Assembly (NCBI RefSeq): GCF_000290615.1
Contig: NZ_ALAS01000118.1
Location: forward strand, 1 to 64,000
Direction of reading: 5' to 3'
DNA length: 64,000 nt
From: Heyndrickxia coagulans DSM 1 = ATCC 7050
GTDB lineage: Bacteria; Bacillota; Bacilli; Bacillales; Bacillaceae_C
A model generated the notes under the pieces. That model was not told where the DNA came from. It saw nothing but the letters and a program-made list of their open reading frames with translations, and searched no databases. Positions 29,028 to 41,920 of the stretch are shown here, in pieces. Within the stretch, counting starts at the first letter, position 1. The number at the start of each line of letters is the position of its first letter. Position numbers and translations under genes: made by a program.

Positions 29028-30287
29028 ATGGCAAAGGAAATCAATGTGGGCATCGGATTTGCAACAGGAAGAAAAAGTTTTAAAAATGTTTTAAAAACGT
29101 ATATGTATAACTTGAAGGAATCCGAACTGACGGAGAGCGACAGGATCAAGCTGCATTTGTTTGTTGCCTATGATTTGCACTACGAAAATGCAGAGCCTGA
29201 AGACTTTGTACATATTGAAACGGAATGCATGGAAGATATTGACCGGGCTTATTTCATCGGGGAGAAGGAGACGCGTAAAGCAACCGAAGAACTCGTATCC
29301 CAAATGGGCATGAGCAGAAAAGAAGCAGTCCTTTTGTTCGGCGAAGGATACGCGTCCAAACGCAATATCATCGTTTATGAGGCGTTGAAAAGAGGCATCG
29401 ATTATCTCATTTTTCTTGATGATGACGAGTATCCGGTTGCCGTGACAAAAAGCAGGAAAACGGCTGTCTGGGGGGGCCAGCAAGTGCTCCGGAAGCATTT
29501 GGAACATATCCGGAATGCCGATATTACGAACGGATACCATTGCGGCTACATTTCCCCGATTCCGTTCATTTCTTTCAATGACGTCCTGCAAGAAAAAGAT
29601 TTCCGCACGCTCATTGAGGCCTTGAGCAACGATATTGTCAATTGGGATACGATCAAAACCGTGATGAAAAACGGCGGGGTGACATATGCCGATACAGGTG
29701 TGCTTGTAAAGGATGAAGCGGAAGAAGTGCCGGAGATCAACCGTGCAAAATTTATTTCAGGATCGAATTTGACGCTGAATTTAACAGATCCGGACCGTGT
29801 GCTGCCGTTTTACAATCCGCCGAATGCACGGGGCGAGGATACTTTCTTAGGCACATGCCTGGCAGACCGGACTGTGCTGCGCGTTCCGGCCTATACTTTC
29901 CATGACGGATTCGGCGCTTACCAGCATTTGCTGCTCGGGGTGCTGCCGACCAATTTAAGCTATATTAAAGCGGATACGAAACAGGTCGTGGAGCGTTTTT
30001 ACAAAGCATGTGTCGGCTGGATCCGGTACAAGCCGCTTTATGTATATATCACCGACAGGGAAAACTATGAAGAAAAAATGGCGGAAGTGCGTGCCCGGCT
30101 GAAAGAGACGCTTCCGAAAGTTTGCCGCTACTTCGGACGGGATGACTTTATGAATGTACTGGAGGAATTCGAGCAGTACCACCGCAACGTCAGACAGCAT
30201 TACCGCGATTTTCAGGATACAAAAGCAGCCTGGAGGAAAATGACCGCGCAATTGGTTTCAAGAGAAAAAAGGGAAACAGCCATTTAA
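29028..30287 (+). CDS. Putative GT-A-type glycosyltransferase-like protein, function unknown
   Basis: 419 residues, no signal peptide or membrane span. INVGIGFATGRKSFKNVLKTY at the start and DYLIFLDDDEYPV near residues 123-135 look like a GT-A nucleotide-sugar fold with a DDD metal-binding motif, followed by FISGSNLTLNL and NARGEDTFLGTCL. I do not recognise the family by name; a glycosyltransferase role is inferred from the motif only. AAAGGAGAGG precedes the ATG. It is monocistronic with its own terminator, whose stem begins within the stop codon. Confidence 0.6.
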   Translation: MAKEINVGIGFATGRKSFKNVLKTYMYNLKESELTESDRIKLHLFVAYDLHYENAEPEDFVHIETECMEDIDRAYFIGEKETRKATEELVSQMGMSRKEAVLLFGEGYASKRNIIVYEALKRGIDYLIFLDDDEYPVAVTKSRKTAVWGGQQVLRKHLEHIRNADITNGYHCGYISPIPFISFNDVLQEKDFRTLIEALSNDIVNWDTIKTVMKNGGVTYADTGVLVKDEAEEVPEINRAKFISGSNLTLNLTDPDRVLPFYNPPNARGEDTFLGTCLADRTVLRVPAYTFHDGFGAYQHLLLGVLPTNLSYIKADTKQVVERFYKACVGWIRYKPLYVYITDRENYEEKMAEVRARLKETLPKVCRYFGRDDFMNVLEEFEQYHRNVRQHYRDFQDTKAAWRKMTAQLVSREKRETAI

Positions 30288-30312
30288 GCCGCTTTGGATG
30301 GAGCGGCTTTTT
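30286..30312 (+). terminator. Terminator of the GT-A-like gene
   Basis: 8-bp stem (30286-30293, 30302-30309) followed by TTTTT; the left arm overlaps the stop codon. Confidence 0.8.
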
Positions 30313-30563
30313 GCCGGTTGGAAAGGAAAAACCTGGCCGGATGGGGAAAGTCATAGGGGAGACCCCTTTCGCGCATAGCCGCCCATCCCACAACGCTGGT
30401 GCAAATTGTCCACGGCCGCTTTTTGCACGGCCGGAGACCCGGGTGAAAATAATGGCCCCTTATGCATGATATTGCCGCTCTGTTGCCTGCTGCAAAAAGT
30501 CATCCTCATGCAAATTGGCGCCTGGTCCTGGGGAGGAATTTAAGTTCATTTATATAGCATCAT
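30313..30563 (+). other. Intergenic stretch upstream of the RsbR-like gene
   Basis: No gene is supported. Several short GC-rich hairpins are visible (for example around 30410-30435), but nothing matching a known RNA class. Confidence 0.5.
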
Positions 30564-30589
30564 GTTAATTTATTTGGTGTATGGGGTAT
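30564..30589 (+). promoter_or_regulatory. Candidate sigma-B promoter
   Basis: GTTAAT (30564-30569), a 14-bp spacer and GGGTAT (30584-30589) fit the sigma-B pattern GTTT-N12-15-GGGTAT, with an exact -10. It lies upstream of an RsbR-like gene, whose product would itself act in sigma-B signalling. Confidence 0.55.
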
Positions 30590-30719
30590 AAGAATGGTGT
30601 TCTTTTAGAGGCGGGGCCATCTTTCCCTGTCCTGGCTGATCTTCGGACAGGCCGCAAAAACGCGGGCGGCCGCCGCTTCAACAGCCATCCTTTTATCATA
30701 ATAGATGAGGTGTGGAATA

Positions 30720-31577
30720 ATGAGATCGATTGTAAATGAACAAGAAGAAATTATCACATACCTTAAGAAAAATAGAAACAGCTTCGAACAGAAGTTATTA
30801 AATGAGGCCGTAAATGTAAAAAATAAAATTGATGAAATTTTAAGAATAGGGAACATTGATTTGTTGAATAATGCCTTTAAAATTGTGACGTATGTCGTCG
30901 AACAGCAGGATGAGGAATTGGTCACTTTTGCCCGCCAGGAAGGGATTGCCTGGGCAACGCATTCTTTGACGCTCGGACTGAAACTGGAGTGGGTGCAGGC
31001 GATCCGCCGGACATTATGGGTATTTCTGAGAAAGTACGGGGAAGAAAAAGGGATTGAAGTGGACCAGGACTACTTTTTTAACATGGAGAAAAAAATCAAT
31101 GACCGTATTGACCAATTTTTAAATCACTTTTTTATCCGGTATTCTACCTATAAAGATGAACTGATCGACCAGCAAAAAAGATTGGTGGAAAACCTGTCCG
31201 TCCCGATCATTCCGATTACATCGAGCGTCTGTATTTTGCCGTTAATCGGCTCTATTGATATGTTCCGCACCAATATTTTGGAAGAAAAAGTTTTGCTTGA
31301 GGTAGGGCGGCTGCATGTCCAAACGTTGATAATGGATTTCTCCGGCATTGCAGAAGTAGAGATGGAGGTAGTCGACCATATTTTTAAGATGATTGACGGC
31401 ACTTCGATGATGGGATGCAAAGTGGTCATCACCGGCCTGCGCCCGGAAATTGTAAGGCAGATGGTCACAAGGGGCCTTTCCTTTGAAAATAAAGCAGAAA
31501 CAAAAGGGACATTACAGCAGGCATTGAAAAAATATATTCAATATGATGATTTAAGCAAGGAAATTACGCTGTATTAA
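30720..31577 (+). CDS. RsbR-family STAS-domain protein (stressosome component)
   Basis: 285 residues. The N-terminal half is a helical, non-heme globin-like sensor typical of RsbR paralogues. The C-terminal STAS domain (about 165-280) has VPIIPITSSVCILPLIGSID, LIMDFSGIAEVEMEVVDHI and GCKVVITGLRPEIVRQMV. In Bacillus such proteins build the stressosome that releases RsbT and switches on sigma-B. The usual phosphorylated Thr/Ser positions are partly changed. GAGGTG precedes ATG 30720. I cannot say which paralogue it is. Confidence 0.8.
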   Translation: MRSIVNEQEEIITYLKKNRNSFEQKLLNEAVNVKNKIDEILRIGNIDLLNNAFKIVTYVVEQQDEELVTFARQEGIAWATHSLTLGLKLEWVQAIRRTLWVFLRKYGEEKGIEVDQDYFFNMEKKINDRIDQFLNHFFIRYSTYKDELIDQQKRLVENLSVPIIPITSSVCILPLIGSIDMFRTNILEEKVLLEVGRLHVQTLIMDFSGIAEVEMEVVDHIFKMIDGTSMMGCKVVITGLRPEIVRQMVTRGLSFENKAETKGTLQQALKKYIQYDDLSKEITLY

Positions 31578-31600
31578 CGGTTATATTATAGAAATCATAA

Positions 31601-31637
31601 AAAAGGCCCCGCACTTTTCCAGGAGGCGGGGCCTTTT
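31601..31637. terminator. Bidirectional terminator
   Basis: Perfect 12-bp GC-rich stem (31601-31612, 31626-31637) with A and T runs, after the RsbR-like gene and before the convergent brnQ. Confidence 0.9.
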
Positions 31638-31797
31638 TTTGCGGCTGAAAACGTAAAGCGTTTATGATTCGATTACAGGCTTTGCGCCGGGCGAAAAATT
31701 TGCCCGCAATTCCCCATACTTTCCTCCCGGGGGAATTGCGGTCCGATCCGTGGGAAAAGCGAGACCAGGCTGGCCGCCTCGAAGCTTTTCCGGGCCG

Positions 31798-33144
31798 CTA
31801 CAAACTTTGTTCCCTTGCCTGGACGGCACGTGTTTCTTTTGTGTGGTGTTCCAGCCGGCTGAATAAAAGCCCGATGGCCGTTCCGCAAAGAGCCGGCATT
31901 ACCCATTCAAGGCCGGCGGCGGCAAGCGGCAGTTTTTGGGCGAATGCCCCGATAAAGCCAAGCGGGACGCCGAACCCTTTCAGCCCTTCGATTAAAGCAA
32001 ACACGCCCGTAAACAACAATGCAAAGCCGTATACTTTTTTCGAACCGCGGAATGCCGCGTGGAAAAATGTCAGGACAACGAGCACGATCGTAACCGGATA
32101 AGCCATTTCCAAAAACGGGACGGAAAATTTTAAAATGGTATTAAGCCCGAGATTGGAGAGCGTAAAGCCGGTAAGGGCAACGGCAATGATAACGCCATGG
32201 TAGCTGAATTTCGGCACCAGATTGGAAAAATATTGCCCGCACGCTGTTGTTAAACCGGCGACGGTTGTAAAGCAGGCCAGCATAAAAATAAAACCGAGCA
32301 GCATTTTTCCGGCCTGCCCGAATAGCAGGGAAGACATTGCCGTCAGGACATCGGTGCCGTTTTGGAACGTGCCGCTTGCAGCCATTTTTGCGCCGATCAA
32401 TCCGAGTGCGACATAGACGAGCGCCAAAATCGCGCCGGCAATCAACCCGGCTTTTAATGTATAGGCCGTCATTTGTTTCCGGTTTGCGACGCCGCGGTGT
32501 TTGACCGCTGTTAAAATGACGATGCCAAACGCCAGGGAAGCGAGCGCATCCATCGTGGAGTATCCGTCAATAAAGCCTTTATAGAAAGAACCGGTCTGGT
32601 ATCCGGCTGCCGGTGCCGTAAACGGGCGGCCAGAAAGTTTAAAGAAGCCGGCTGTGCAAAGGACAGCCATTGCCAGCAATAATACCGGTGTAATCCAGCG
32701 CCCGAGCGTATTTGACATTTTGTCAGGATTCAGGCTGGTCAAATAGACGAGCAGGAAAAAGACGGCGCTAAACAACAGCAAAGAGACTGGCGAACTGTGG
32801 GCGGACCCGGAAAGAAACGGTTTAACCCCCATTTCATAAGCGACGTTTGCATTTCTTGGGATCGCCAAAAACGGCCCGATACATAAATAGACAATCACGG
32901 TAAATACTGTACTGAAAACCGGATGGACCCGGTTTCCGATCGCCTGGATGCCGCCATCTACAAAAGAGACTGCCGCGATAACGAGAACCGGCAGCCCGAC
33001 CCCCGTTACGATAAAGCCTGCCATTGCCGGCCAGTAAGACGATCCCGACTGGATGCCGAGAAAAGGAGGGAAAATTAAATTTCCGGCTCCGAAGAACATG
33101 GAAAACAACATAAAGCCGATAAACAATACTTCGTTTCTTTTCAT
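31798..33144 (-). CDS. brnQ: Branched-chain amino-acid transporter BrnQ
   Basis: 448 residues, about twelve helices. The opening MKRNEVLFIGFMLFSMFFGAGNLIFPP is the LIVCS family signature (BrnQ/BraB). These are sodium- or proton-coupled importers of Ile, Leu and Val. The ATG at 33144 follows AAAGGAAG; the longer open frame to 33267 runs into the T-box leader and is not coding. Control by an Ile-specific T-box means transcription rises when charged tRNA-Ile is scarce. Confidence 0.92.
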   Translation of the reverse strand: MKRNEVLFIGFMLFSMFFGAGNLIFPPFLGIQSGSSYWPAMAGFIVTGVGLPVLVIAAVSFVDGGIQAIGNRVHPVFSTVFTVIVYLCIGPFLAIPRNANVAYEMGVKPFLSGSAHSSPVSLLLFSAVFFLLVYLTSLNPDKMSNTLGRWITPVLLLAMAVLCTAGFFKLSGRPFTAPAAGYQTGSFYKGFIDGYSTMDALASLAFGIVILTAVKHRGVANRKQMTAYTLKAGLIAGAILALVYVALGLIGAKMAASGTFQNGTDVLTAMSSLLFGQAGKMLLGFIFMLACFTTVAGLTTACGQYFSNLVPKFSYHGVIIAVALTGFTLSNLGLNTILKFSVPFLEMAYPVTIVLVVLTFFHAAFRGSKKVYGFALLFTGVFALIEGLKGFGVPLGFIGAFAQKLPLAAAGLEWVMPALCGTAIGLLFSRLEHHTKETRAVQAREQSL

Positions 33145-33189
33145 AACTATGTCCGCTTCCTTTCGATGCAATATAGAGAAAAACAAAAA

Positions 33190-33450
33190 ACCCGCCCCTG
33201 AAACAGGGACGAGTTTGCTCGCGTTACCACCCTTATTCCGCACAAAAGCGTGCGGCACCTCATACAACGTACCAACATACGTGTTCCTTTCTTAACGGGG
33301 GAATCGCCGTCAAAGCCTACTGTAAACTTCAGCTTTGCATCTCGGGGATGATCTTCGGAATGGCCTTGAACATTGGCTTTCAGCAATATGCCAACTCTCT
33401 GGGGAACAAGATCCAAACTTACTCTTCCCGTCCTCGACTTTTGTTTTTTT
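33190..33450 (-). promoter_or_regulatory. T-box leader of brnQ, specifier AUC (Ile)
   Basis: On the reverse strand the leader has CAGAGAGTTGGC in stem I, the T-box sequence AAGGGTGGTAACGCG, and a terminator (GTCCCTG...CAGGGGCGGG plus T run, about 33188-33212). The specifier triplet is assigned by alignment with the other T-boxes in this window: each has the codon followed by a 9-mer ending in a CGAG/TGAG-like sequence. Here that gives ATC at 33350-33352, isoleucine. Confidence 0.88.
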
Positions 33451-33747
33451 ATATTATTTGAAAATAAGATTATCACTGAACATTTCATCTGTCAACATCT
33501 CTCCCAGAAAATTTTTTAGCCCCGTCCCTGCCATCAAAAAGGACAGAAGTCGCAAAAATCAATTGCTGAAATGGGATAAGAAAGAACAGAAGCCAAAAGC
33601 CGGCCCAATACAAGAGCTATCTGAAAAAGCGGCAAGCAGATGAAACGAAAGAAGTCAGGGGCCAACCCCGAGCAATTCAAAAAATGAAAAAGGAAAAAGT
33701 CGATGAAATCAATAATGAAAGCGTTTCCAAATAGATTTTCAAATCAA

Positions 33748-33804
33748 AATTGTCAAAAAAGTTTACAGAAAAGGGTTGACCTCGGCGGCCAAAAGTCGTA
33801 TGAT
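33748..33804 (+). promoter_or_regulatory. Promoter of the ilv-leu operon with a candidate CodY box
   Basis: TTGACC (33776-33781), 17-bp spacer and TATGAT (33799-33804) form a good sigma-A promoter. AATTGTCAAAAAAGT at 33748-33762 matches 12 of 15 positions of the CodY consensus, just upstream of the -35. CodY is the usual branched-chain amino-acid sensor of Bacillus. The 33489-33747 stretch shows no supported gene. Confidence 0.65.
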
Positions 33805-33912
33805 TGACAACAATTAAAGAATATAAAAAATTCTCTCGGGCGGATATTTAAAAATCCGGATTTTCACCGGGCACAAGAAAAACCCCGCAGGCAATAGAAT
33901 GGGAGTGATGGA

Positions 33913-35613
33913 ATGCGAAGTGACATGATCAAAAAAGGGATCGACCGTGCCCCGCACCGAAGCCTTTTATATGCAGCAGGGCTGAAAACGGAAGATTTCG
34001 ATAAGCCTTTCATCGGGGTGTGCAATTCCTATATTGATATTATCCCGGGGCACAAACACCTCAATAAGTTTGCGGAAGTGGTAAAAGAAGCCATCAGGGA
34101 AGCGGGCGGTGTCCCGTTTGAATTTAATACGATCGGGGTGGATGACGGCATTGCGATGGGGCATATCGGCATGCGGTATTCGCTTCCGAGCCGCGAATTG
34201 ATTGCCGACAGTGCCGAAACGGTCATCAACGCCCACTGGTTTGACGGGGTCTTTTACATTCCAAACTGTGACAAGATCACCCCTGGCATGCTGATGGCAG
34301 CCGTGAGGACAAATGTGCCGGCGGTCTTTGTTTCCGGGGGGCCGATGGAAGCCGGTATGGCGCCGGATGGAAAACAGTTGTCCCTTACATCGGTATTTGA
34401 AGGCGTCGGTGCCCATAAATCCGGAAAAATCAGTTATGAAGAGCTGAAAATGCTGGAAACGAGCGCTTGCCCGACATGCGGATCGTGTTCAGGCATGTTT
34501 ACGGCAAACTCGATGAATTCATTAATGGAAATGCTTGGCCTGACGCCGCCCGGCAACGCCACCATCGTTGCCACGTCGGAGGAACGGCACCGCATTATCC
34601 GGGAAGCCGTCGGTCATTTAATGAACTGTATCAAAAATGATATCCGGCCGCGCGATATTGTCACAGAAGAAGCGATTGATGATGCTTTCGCGCTTGATAT
34701 GGCGATGGGCGGTTCAACCAATACCGTGCTGCATACGCTGGCAATTGCCCGGGAAGCGGGAATTGACTACGATTTGGAACGGATTAACAAGGTGGCGGAA
34801 AGAGTCCCGTATCTTGCAAAAATTATGCCGGCGTCGGATTACTCGATGCACGACGTCCACCTTGCAGGCGGAATCAGCGCAATTGTCCATGAACTTTGCA
34901 AGATTAAGGGGGCGATTCACCCCGGCCGGCTGACGATCACCGGCAAAAGCATCTATGAAAATGTGAAAAATGCGGAAATCCGCAATCCTGAAGTGATCAG
35001 GCCGAAAGAAAATCCTTACAGCCCGGTCGGCGGTTTGTCCATCCTGTATGGCAACATTGCCCCGGACGGTGCCGTGATCAAAGTGGGAGCGGTCGATCCG
35101 GATATTCACACCTTTACCGGGGAGGCCATTGTATTCGAGTCCCAGGAAGAGGCTCAAAAAGGGATTGACAGCGGCCTTGTCCGTGAAGGGCATGTCGTCG
35201 TGATCCGTTATGAAGGGCCAAAAGGCGGGCCGGGCATGCCGGAAATGCTCGCGCCAACATCCTCCATTATGGGCCGGGGGCTTGGCAAAACCGTTGCCTT
35301 GATTACGGACGGCAGATTTTCCGGCGCAACCCGCGGCATCTGCGTCGGCCATATTTCACCGGAAGCGGCGGAAGGCGGGCCGATCGCACTTGTTGAAAAC
35401 GGCGACCGCATTACGATTGATTTAATCAACAGAAGGATTGAGCTCCATGTTCCGAATGAAGAATTGCAAAGAAGAAAACAAAATTGGGTGCAGCCGGAGC
35501 CGAAAATCACAAGCGGTTACCTGGCAAGATATTCCGCACTCGTGACTTCCGCGAATACAGGCGGGGTTTTAAAAATCGGATTACCGCAAAAAACGTTGAC
35601 GGGGACAAAGTGA
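33913..35613 (+). CDS. ilvD: Dihydroxy-acid dehydratase
   Basis: 566 residues. Converts dihydroxy-isovalerate or dihydroxy-methylvalerate to the 2-keto acids in valine and isoleucine synthesis. Fe-S and catalytic motifs are [24 protein letters not shown] and [21 protein letters not shown], and the C-terminal half has [13 protein letters not shown]. Length is standard. GGGAGTGATGG precedes the ATG. It is the first gene of the operon and lies before the T-box, so it can be expressed without tRNA-dependent readthrough. Confidence 0.95.
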   Translation: MRSDMIKKGIDRAPHRSLLYAAGLKTEDFDKPFIGVCNSYIDIIPGHKHLNKFAEVVKEAIREAGGVPFEFNTIGVDDGIAMGHIGMRYSLPSRELIADSAETVINAHWFDGVFYIPNCDKITPGMLMAAVRTNVPAVFVSGGPMEAGMAPDGKQLSLTSVFEGVGAHKSGKISYEELKMLETSACPTCGSCSGMFTANSMNSLMEMLGLTPPGNATIVATSEERHRIIREAVGHLMNCIKNDIRPRDIVTEEAIDDAFALDMAMGGSTNTVLHTLAIAREAGIDYDLERINKVAERVPYLAKIMPASDYSMHDVHLAGGISAIVHELCKIKGAIHPGRLTITGKSIYENVKNAEIRNPEVIRPKENPYSPVGGLSILYGNIAPDGAVIKVGAVDPDIHTFTGEAIVFESQEEAQKGIDSGLVREGHVVVIRYEGPKGGPGMPEMLAPTSSIMGRGLGKTVALITDGRFSGATRGICVGHISPEAAEGGPIALVENGDRITIDLINRRIELHVPNEELQRRKQNWVQPEPKITSGYLARYSALVTSANTGGVLKIGLPQKTLTGTK

Positions 35614-35633
35614 TCGGATCAGGTATTTTTTAG

Positions 35634-35916
35634 AGAGCCGGGGATGCTGGGAGCCCGGTAAATACCCCGGTCACGACATCGCCTCTGAGTGCAAGTCTGA
35701 ACGGTTCTGCCTACTAGGACTTGCCGGGTCGGCCGCATGAAGCGGAGGACCCGTTACCAAAAGCAGCATTTTGTAAACGATGCTGCATGAGGCGGCGTTT
35801 GTGAGAACGCTGTGAAGTTGGGTGGTACCATGAAAAGATGCCTTTTCATCCCTGCAAAACCGGTAAAAACGATTATTCCTTTTGCCGTTTTCAAGGAGAG
35901 AAAGGCGTTTTTTATT
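35634..35916 (+). promoter_or_regulatory. T-box element between ilvD and ilvB, specifier AUC (Ile)
   Basis: The T-box core TGGGTGGTACC lies near 35819-35829. Stem I is seen as CCGGGGATGCTGGGAGCCC...CCCCGG. By alignment with the Trp and Ser T-boxes here, the specifier is ATC at 35678-35680, followed by GCCTCTGAG. An imperfect hairpin with a T6 run (35884-35912) is the probable terminator. B. subtilis uses a Leu specifier ahead of ilvB, so Ile here differs. Confidence 0.8.
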
Positions 35917-35962
35917 GGGATAAATCAAGGAGCCTGCGCAAATCAGAATAGGAGGTTAAATC

Positions 35963-37678
35963 GTGTGTGCGAAAGCAAGAATGGATGGCAATGTGAAAAC
36001 AGCAGAATGTACGGGTGCTGAGGCGCTTGTCCAGTTATTGGTGCGGGAAGGAGTCGAAGTCATGTTCGGCTATCCGGGGGGTGCGGTTTTACCGATTTAC
36101 GATGCCCTATACAACCAGCCGGTCAGGCATATCCTGGCCCGGCATGAGCAGGGGGCCATTCACGCGGCAGAAGGTTACGCGCGCGTTAGCGGAAAACCAG
36201 GTGTCGTCATTGCGACTTCGGGCCCGGGGGCAACCAACCTGATCACCGGGATTGCCGATGCGATGATGGACTCGCTCCCGCTCGTCGTCTTTACCGGCCA
36301 GGTCGGCACTTCCGTCATCGGCTCGGACGCGTTCCAGGAAGCCGATGTTATCGGCATGACGGCCCCGATTACCAAGCACAATTACCAGGTAAGGGATTTG
36401 CGGGATTTGCCGCGGGTCGTCAAAGAAGCTTTTCATATTGCAAAATCCGGCCGGCCCGGACCGGTGGTGGTCGATATCCCGAAAGATATCCAGCAGGGCA
36501 CGGTGGAAATGGGAGAAAACCGGGAAGTATATCTCCCCGGTTACCAGCCGAATACAAGCCCGAATCCGCTCCAGATTAAAAAGCTTGTGGAAGCTGTCTC
36601 TTATTCTGCAAAACCGGTCATATTGGCAGGAGCCGGCATCCTCCATGCAAAGGCGTCTGATCTTTTGCTCAAGTTCGCGGAAAAGTGCCACATCCCGGTC
36701 GTAAACACGCTGCTCGGCCTTGGCAGTTTTCCGTTCAGCCACCCGCTTTTTCTCGGCATGGGCGGCATGCATGGAACGTATGCGGCAAACATGGCCATTT
36801 GCGAGTGCGATCTGCTCATTAATATCGGGGCCCGGTTCGATGACCGACTGACAGGCAACTTAGCCCACTTTGCCCCGAATGCAATGGTTGTCCATATTGA
36901 TATCGACCCGGCTGAAATCGGCAAAAATGTCAAAACCGATATCCCGATCGTGGCAGATGCAAAGGAAGCCTTGCAGAAGATTTGTTCGGAAGATTTGCAA
37001 AACGCCGGCACGGATGAGTGGGTCCGCCATGTAAAAGCATACGCCGAAAATTTTCCGCTTTGGTACGAAGATGACGGCGAGGAATTGTCCCCGCAGCATG
37101 TTATTCGAAGAATCCATCATTACACAAACGGAGATGCGATCATTTCGACGGATGTCGGCCAGCATCAGATGTGGGCGGCGCAGTATTACGGGTTTGAAAA
37201 GCCGCACAAGTGGATTACATCCGGCGGGCTCGGCACGATGGGATTCGGATTTCCGGCCGCAATCGGCGCGCAAATCGCATGTCCGGACCAACTGGTGGTT
37301 TCGATCAGCGGCGACGGCGGCTTCCAGATGACATTACAGGAACTTGCCGTTGTAAAAGAATTAAATCTGCCGCTCAAGATATTCATTGTGAATAACCAGT
37401 ATCTCGGCATGGTACGGCAGTGGCAGGAATCTTTCTACGAAGAACGCTATTCCTATTCGACGATCCCGGTGCAGCCCGATTTTGTCAAACTTGCGGAAAG
37501 CTACGGCATCAAAGGCTGCCGCGCAACGAACAACGAAGAACTCGAACAGGTGCTGAAATCCGTTTTCGAGGATGACGGGCCTGCCGTTGTCGACTGCCGC
37601 GTGAAAAGGCTTGGAGCGGTGTTCCCGATGGTCGCGCCGGGTGCAGGCTTGCATGAAATGATGGGGGTGAAGCCATGA
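35963..37678 (+). CDS. ilvB: Acetolactate synthase, large subunit
   Basis: 571 residues. Thiamine-diphosphate enzyme making acetolactate and acetohydroxybutyrate. Motifs are [13 protein letters not shown], the catalytic Glu in [24 protein letters not shown] and the ThDP motif [13 protein letters not shown]...[13 protein letters not shown]. It starts with GTG 35963 behind AGGAGGT. It overlaps the small subunit by 4 nt (ATGA). Confidence 0.95.
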   Translation: MCAKARMDGNVKTAECTGAEALVQLLVREGVEVMFGYPGGAVLPIYDALYNQPVRHILARHEQGAIHAAEGYARVSGKPGVVIATSGPGATNLITGIADAMMDSLPLVVFTGQVGTSVIGSDAFQEADVIGMTAPITKHNYQVRDLRDLPRVVKEAFHIAKSGRPGPVVVDIPKDIQQGTVEMGENREVYLPGYQPNTSPNPLQIKKLVEAVSYSAKPVILAGAGILHAKASDLLLKFAEKCHIPVVNTLLGLGSFPFSHPLFLGMGGMHGTYAANMAICECDLLINIGARFDDRLTGNLAHFAPNAMVVHIDIDPAEIGKNVKTDIPIVADAKEALQKICSEDLQNAGTDEWVRHVKAYAENFPLWYEDDGEELSPQHVIRRIHHYTNGDAIISTDVGQHQMWAAQYYGFEKPHKWITSGGLGTMGFGFPAAIGAQIACPDQLVVSISGDGGFQMTLQELAVVKELNLPLKIFIVNNQYLGMVRQWQESFYEERYSYSTIPVQPDFVKLAESYGIKGCRATNNEELEQVLKSVFEDDGPAVVDCRVKRLGAVFPMVAPGAGLHEMMGVKP

Positions 37679-38196
37679 AGCGGATTGTTGTAGCCACTGT
37701 TTTAAACCAGAGCGGGGTGCTGAACAAAATTACCGGCGTTCTCGCAAAGCGGCAGTTTAATATTGACAGCATTACGGTCGGCCGCACCGAAACGGAGGGC
37801 ATCTCGCGCATGACCATTGTCGTCAATGTCGAAGACGACAGACAGGCAGAGCAGCTGACAAAACAGCTGAACAAGCTGATCGATGTGATCAAAGTCCAGG
37901 ACATCACAGGCCAGGCCATCGTCTCACGGGAACTTGCTTTGATTAAAGTATTGAGCACACCGCAGACGAGAAGCGAAATCGGCGGGCTTGTCGAACCGTT
38001 CCGTGCCTCCATCATAGATGTCAGCAGGGAATCTGTCACCATCCAGGTAACCGGCGACAGCGACAAGGTGGAGGCGCTCGTTGACCTGCTTAAACCGTAC
38101 GGCATCAAAGAAATGGTCCGTACCGGGATGACCGCATTTCTGCGCGGCTCGCAAAAACAAGTAACCGATTTAAGCTCGTATTCCCTATTAAAATAA
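37675..38196 (+). CDS. ilvH: Acetolactate synthase, small (regulatory) subunit
   Basis: 173 residues with an N-terminal ACT domain ([30 protein letters not shown]) and the C-terminal small-subunit domain ([22 protein letters not shown]). It binds valine and confers feedback inhibition on IlvB. The start overlaps the ilvB stop as ATGA, so the subunits are made in step. Confidence 0.95.
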   Translation: MKRIVVATVLNQSGVLNKITGVLAKRQFNIDSITVGRTETEGISRMTIVVNVEDDRQAEQLTKQLNKLIDVIKVQDITGQAIVSRELALIKVLSTPQTRSEIGGLVEPFRASIIDVSRESVTIQVTGDSDKVEALVDLLKPYGIKEMVRTGMTAFLRGSQKQVTDLSSYSLLK

Positions 38197-38222
38197 AAAT
38201 CTTGAACTTAAGGAGAGAATGA

Positions 38223-40782
<2,560 letters not shown>

Positions 40783-40801
40783 TTTTCGGGGAGGAACGAC
40801 A

Positions 40802-41902
40802 ATGAAAATGAAACTGGCCGTACTGCCCGGCGATGGGATCGGGCCGGAAGTGATGGATGCAGCGATCCGCGTTTTAAAAACAGTGTTGGACAATGACGGG
40901 CATGAAGCCGTTTTTGAAAATGCGCTGATTGGGGGCGCCGCCATTGATGAAGCGGGGACGCCCCTACCGGAAGAAACGCTTGACATTTGCCGCAGGAGCG
41001 ATGCCATTTTGCTCGGCGCGGTAGGGGGGCCGAAATGGGATCATAACCCGGCTTCCCTCCGCCCGGAAAAAGGCCTGCTCGGGCTCCGGAAAGAAATGGG
41101 GCTGTTTGCGAACCTGCGCCCGGTTAAAGCATATGCCACACTTTTAAACGCATCGCCTTTAAAACGGGAACGTGTGGAAAACGTCGATCTTGTTATTGTC
41201 CGCGAACTGACGGGCGGCCTCTATTTTGGGCGCCCGAGTGAAAGGCGCGGGCCGGGCGAGAATGAAGTGGTAGACACGCTTGCCTATACAAGGGAAGAGA
41301 TTGAAAGAATTATTGAGAAAGCATTCCAGCTTGCCCAAATCAGAAGAAAAAAACTGGCATCCGTCGATAAGGCGAATGTGCTGGAATCAAGCAGAATGTG
41401 GCGCGAAATTGCGGAAGAAACCGCGAAAAAGTATCCGGACGTGGAATTGAGCCATATGCTTGTCGACTCAACTTCGATGCAGCTGATTGCAAATCCGGGC
41501 CAATTTGATGTCATTGTAACAGAGAATATGTTCGGCGATATTTTAAGCGATGAAGCGTCCGTGATTACCGGCAGCCTCGGCATGTTGCCATCCGCAAGCC
41601 TCCGTTCCGACCGGTTCGGCATGTATGAACCGGTCCACGGCTCCGCGCCGGATATTGCCGGGCAGGGAAAAGCCAACCCGCTCGGGACAGTGCTGTCAGC
41701 GGCTTTGATGCTCCGTTATTCGTTCGGGCTTGAGAAAGAAGCGGCGGCCATTGAAAAAGCAGTGGATGATGTGCTTCAAGACGGCTATTGTACAGGCGAT
41801 TTGCAGGTGGCAAACGGAAAAGTGGTCAGTACAATTGAGCTCACAGACCGGCTGATCGAAAAATTAAATAACAGCGCAGCCCGTCCGCGCATTTTTCAAT
41901 AA
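40802..41902 (+). CDS. leuB: 3-isopropylmalate dehydrogenase
   Basis: 366 residues. NAD-dependent oxidation and decarboxylation of 3-isopropylmalate. AVLPGDGIGPEVMDAAIRVL at the start, RELTGGLYFGRPSE, and VTENMFGDILSDEASVITGSLGMLPSAS are diagnostic. GGGGAGGAA precedes ATG 40802. It is followed by 163 bp before leuC, the widest gap of the leu cluster, which contains short direct repeats. Confidence 0.95.
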   Translation: MKMKLAVLPGDGIGPEVMDAAIRVLKTVLDNDGHEAVFENALIGGAAIDEAGTPLPEETLDICRRSDAILLGAVGGPKWDHNPASLRPEKGLLGLRKEMGLFANLRPVKAYATLLNASPLKRERVENVDLVIVRELTGGLYFGRPSERRGPGENEVVDTLAYTREEIERIIEKAFQLAQIRRKKLASVDKANVLESSRMWREIAEETAKKYPDVELSHMLVDSTSMQLIANPGQFDVIVTENMFGDILSDEASVITGSLGMLPSASLRSDRFGMYEPVHGSAPDIAGQGKANPLGTVLSAALMLRYSFGLEKEAAAIEKAVDDVLQDGYCTGDLQVANGKVVSTIELTDRLIEKLNNSAARPRIFQ

Positions 41903-41920
41903 GAGGGCGTATCTTTCAAT

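Noticed and set aside
35678-35690. Leu (CUC) specifier in the ilvB T-box
   Set aside because: A CTC occurs nearby (in GCCTCTGAG), but aligning all five T-boxes of the window puts ATC in the specifier position.
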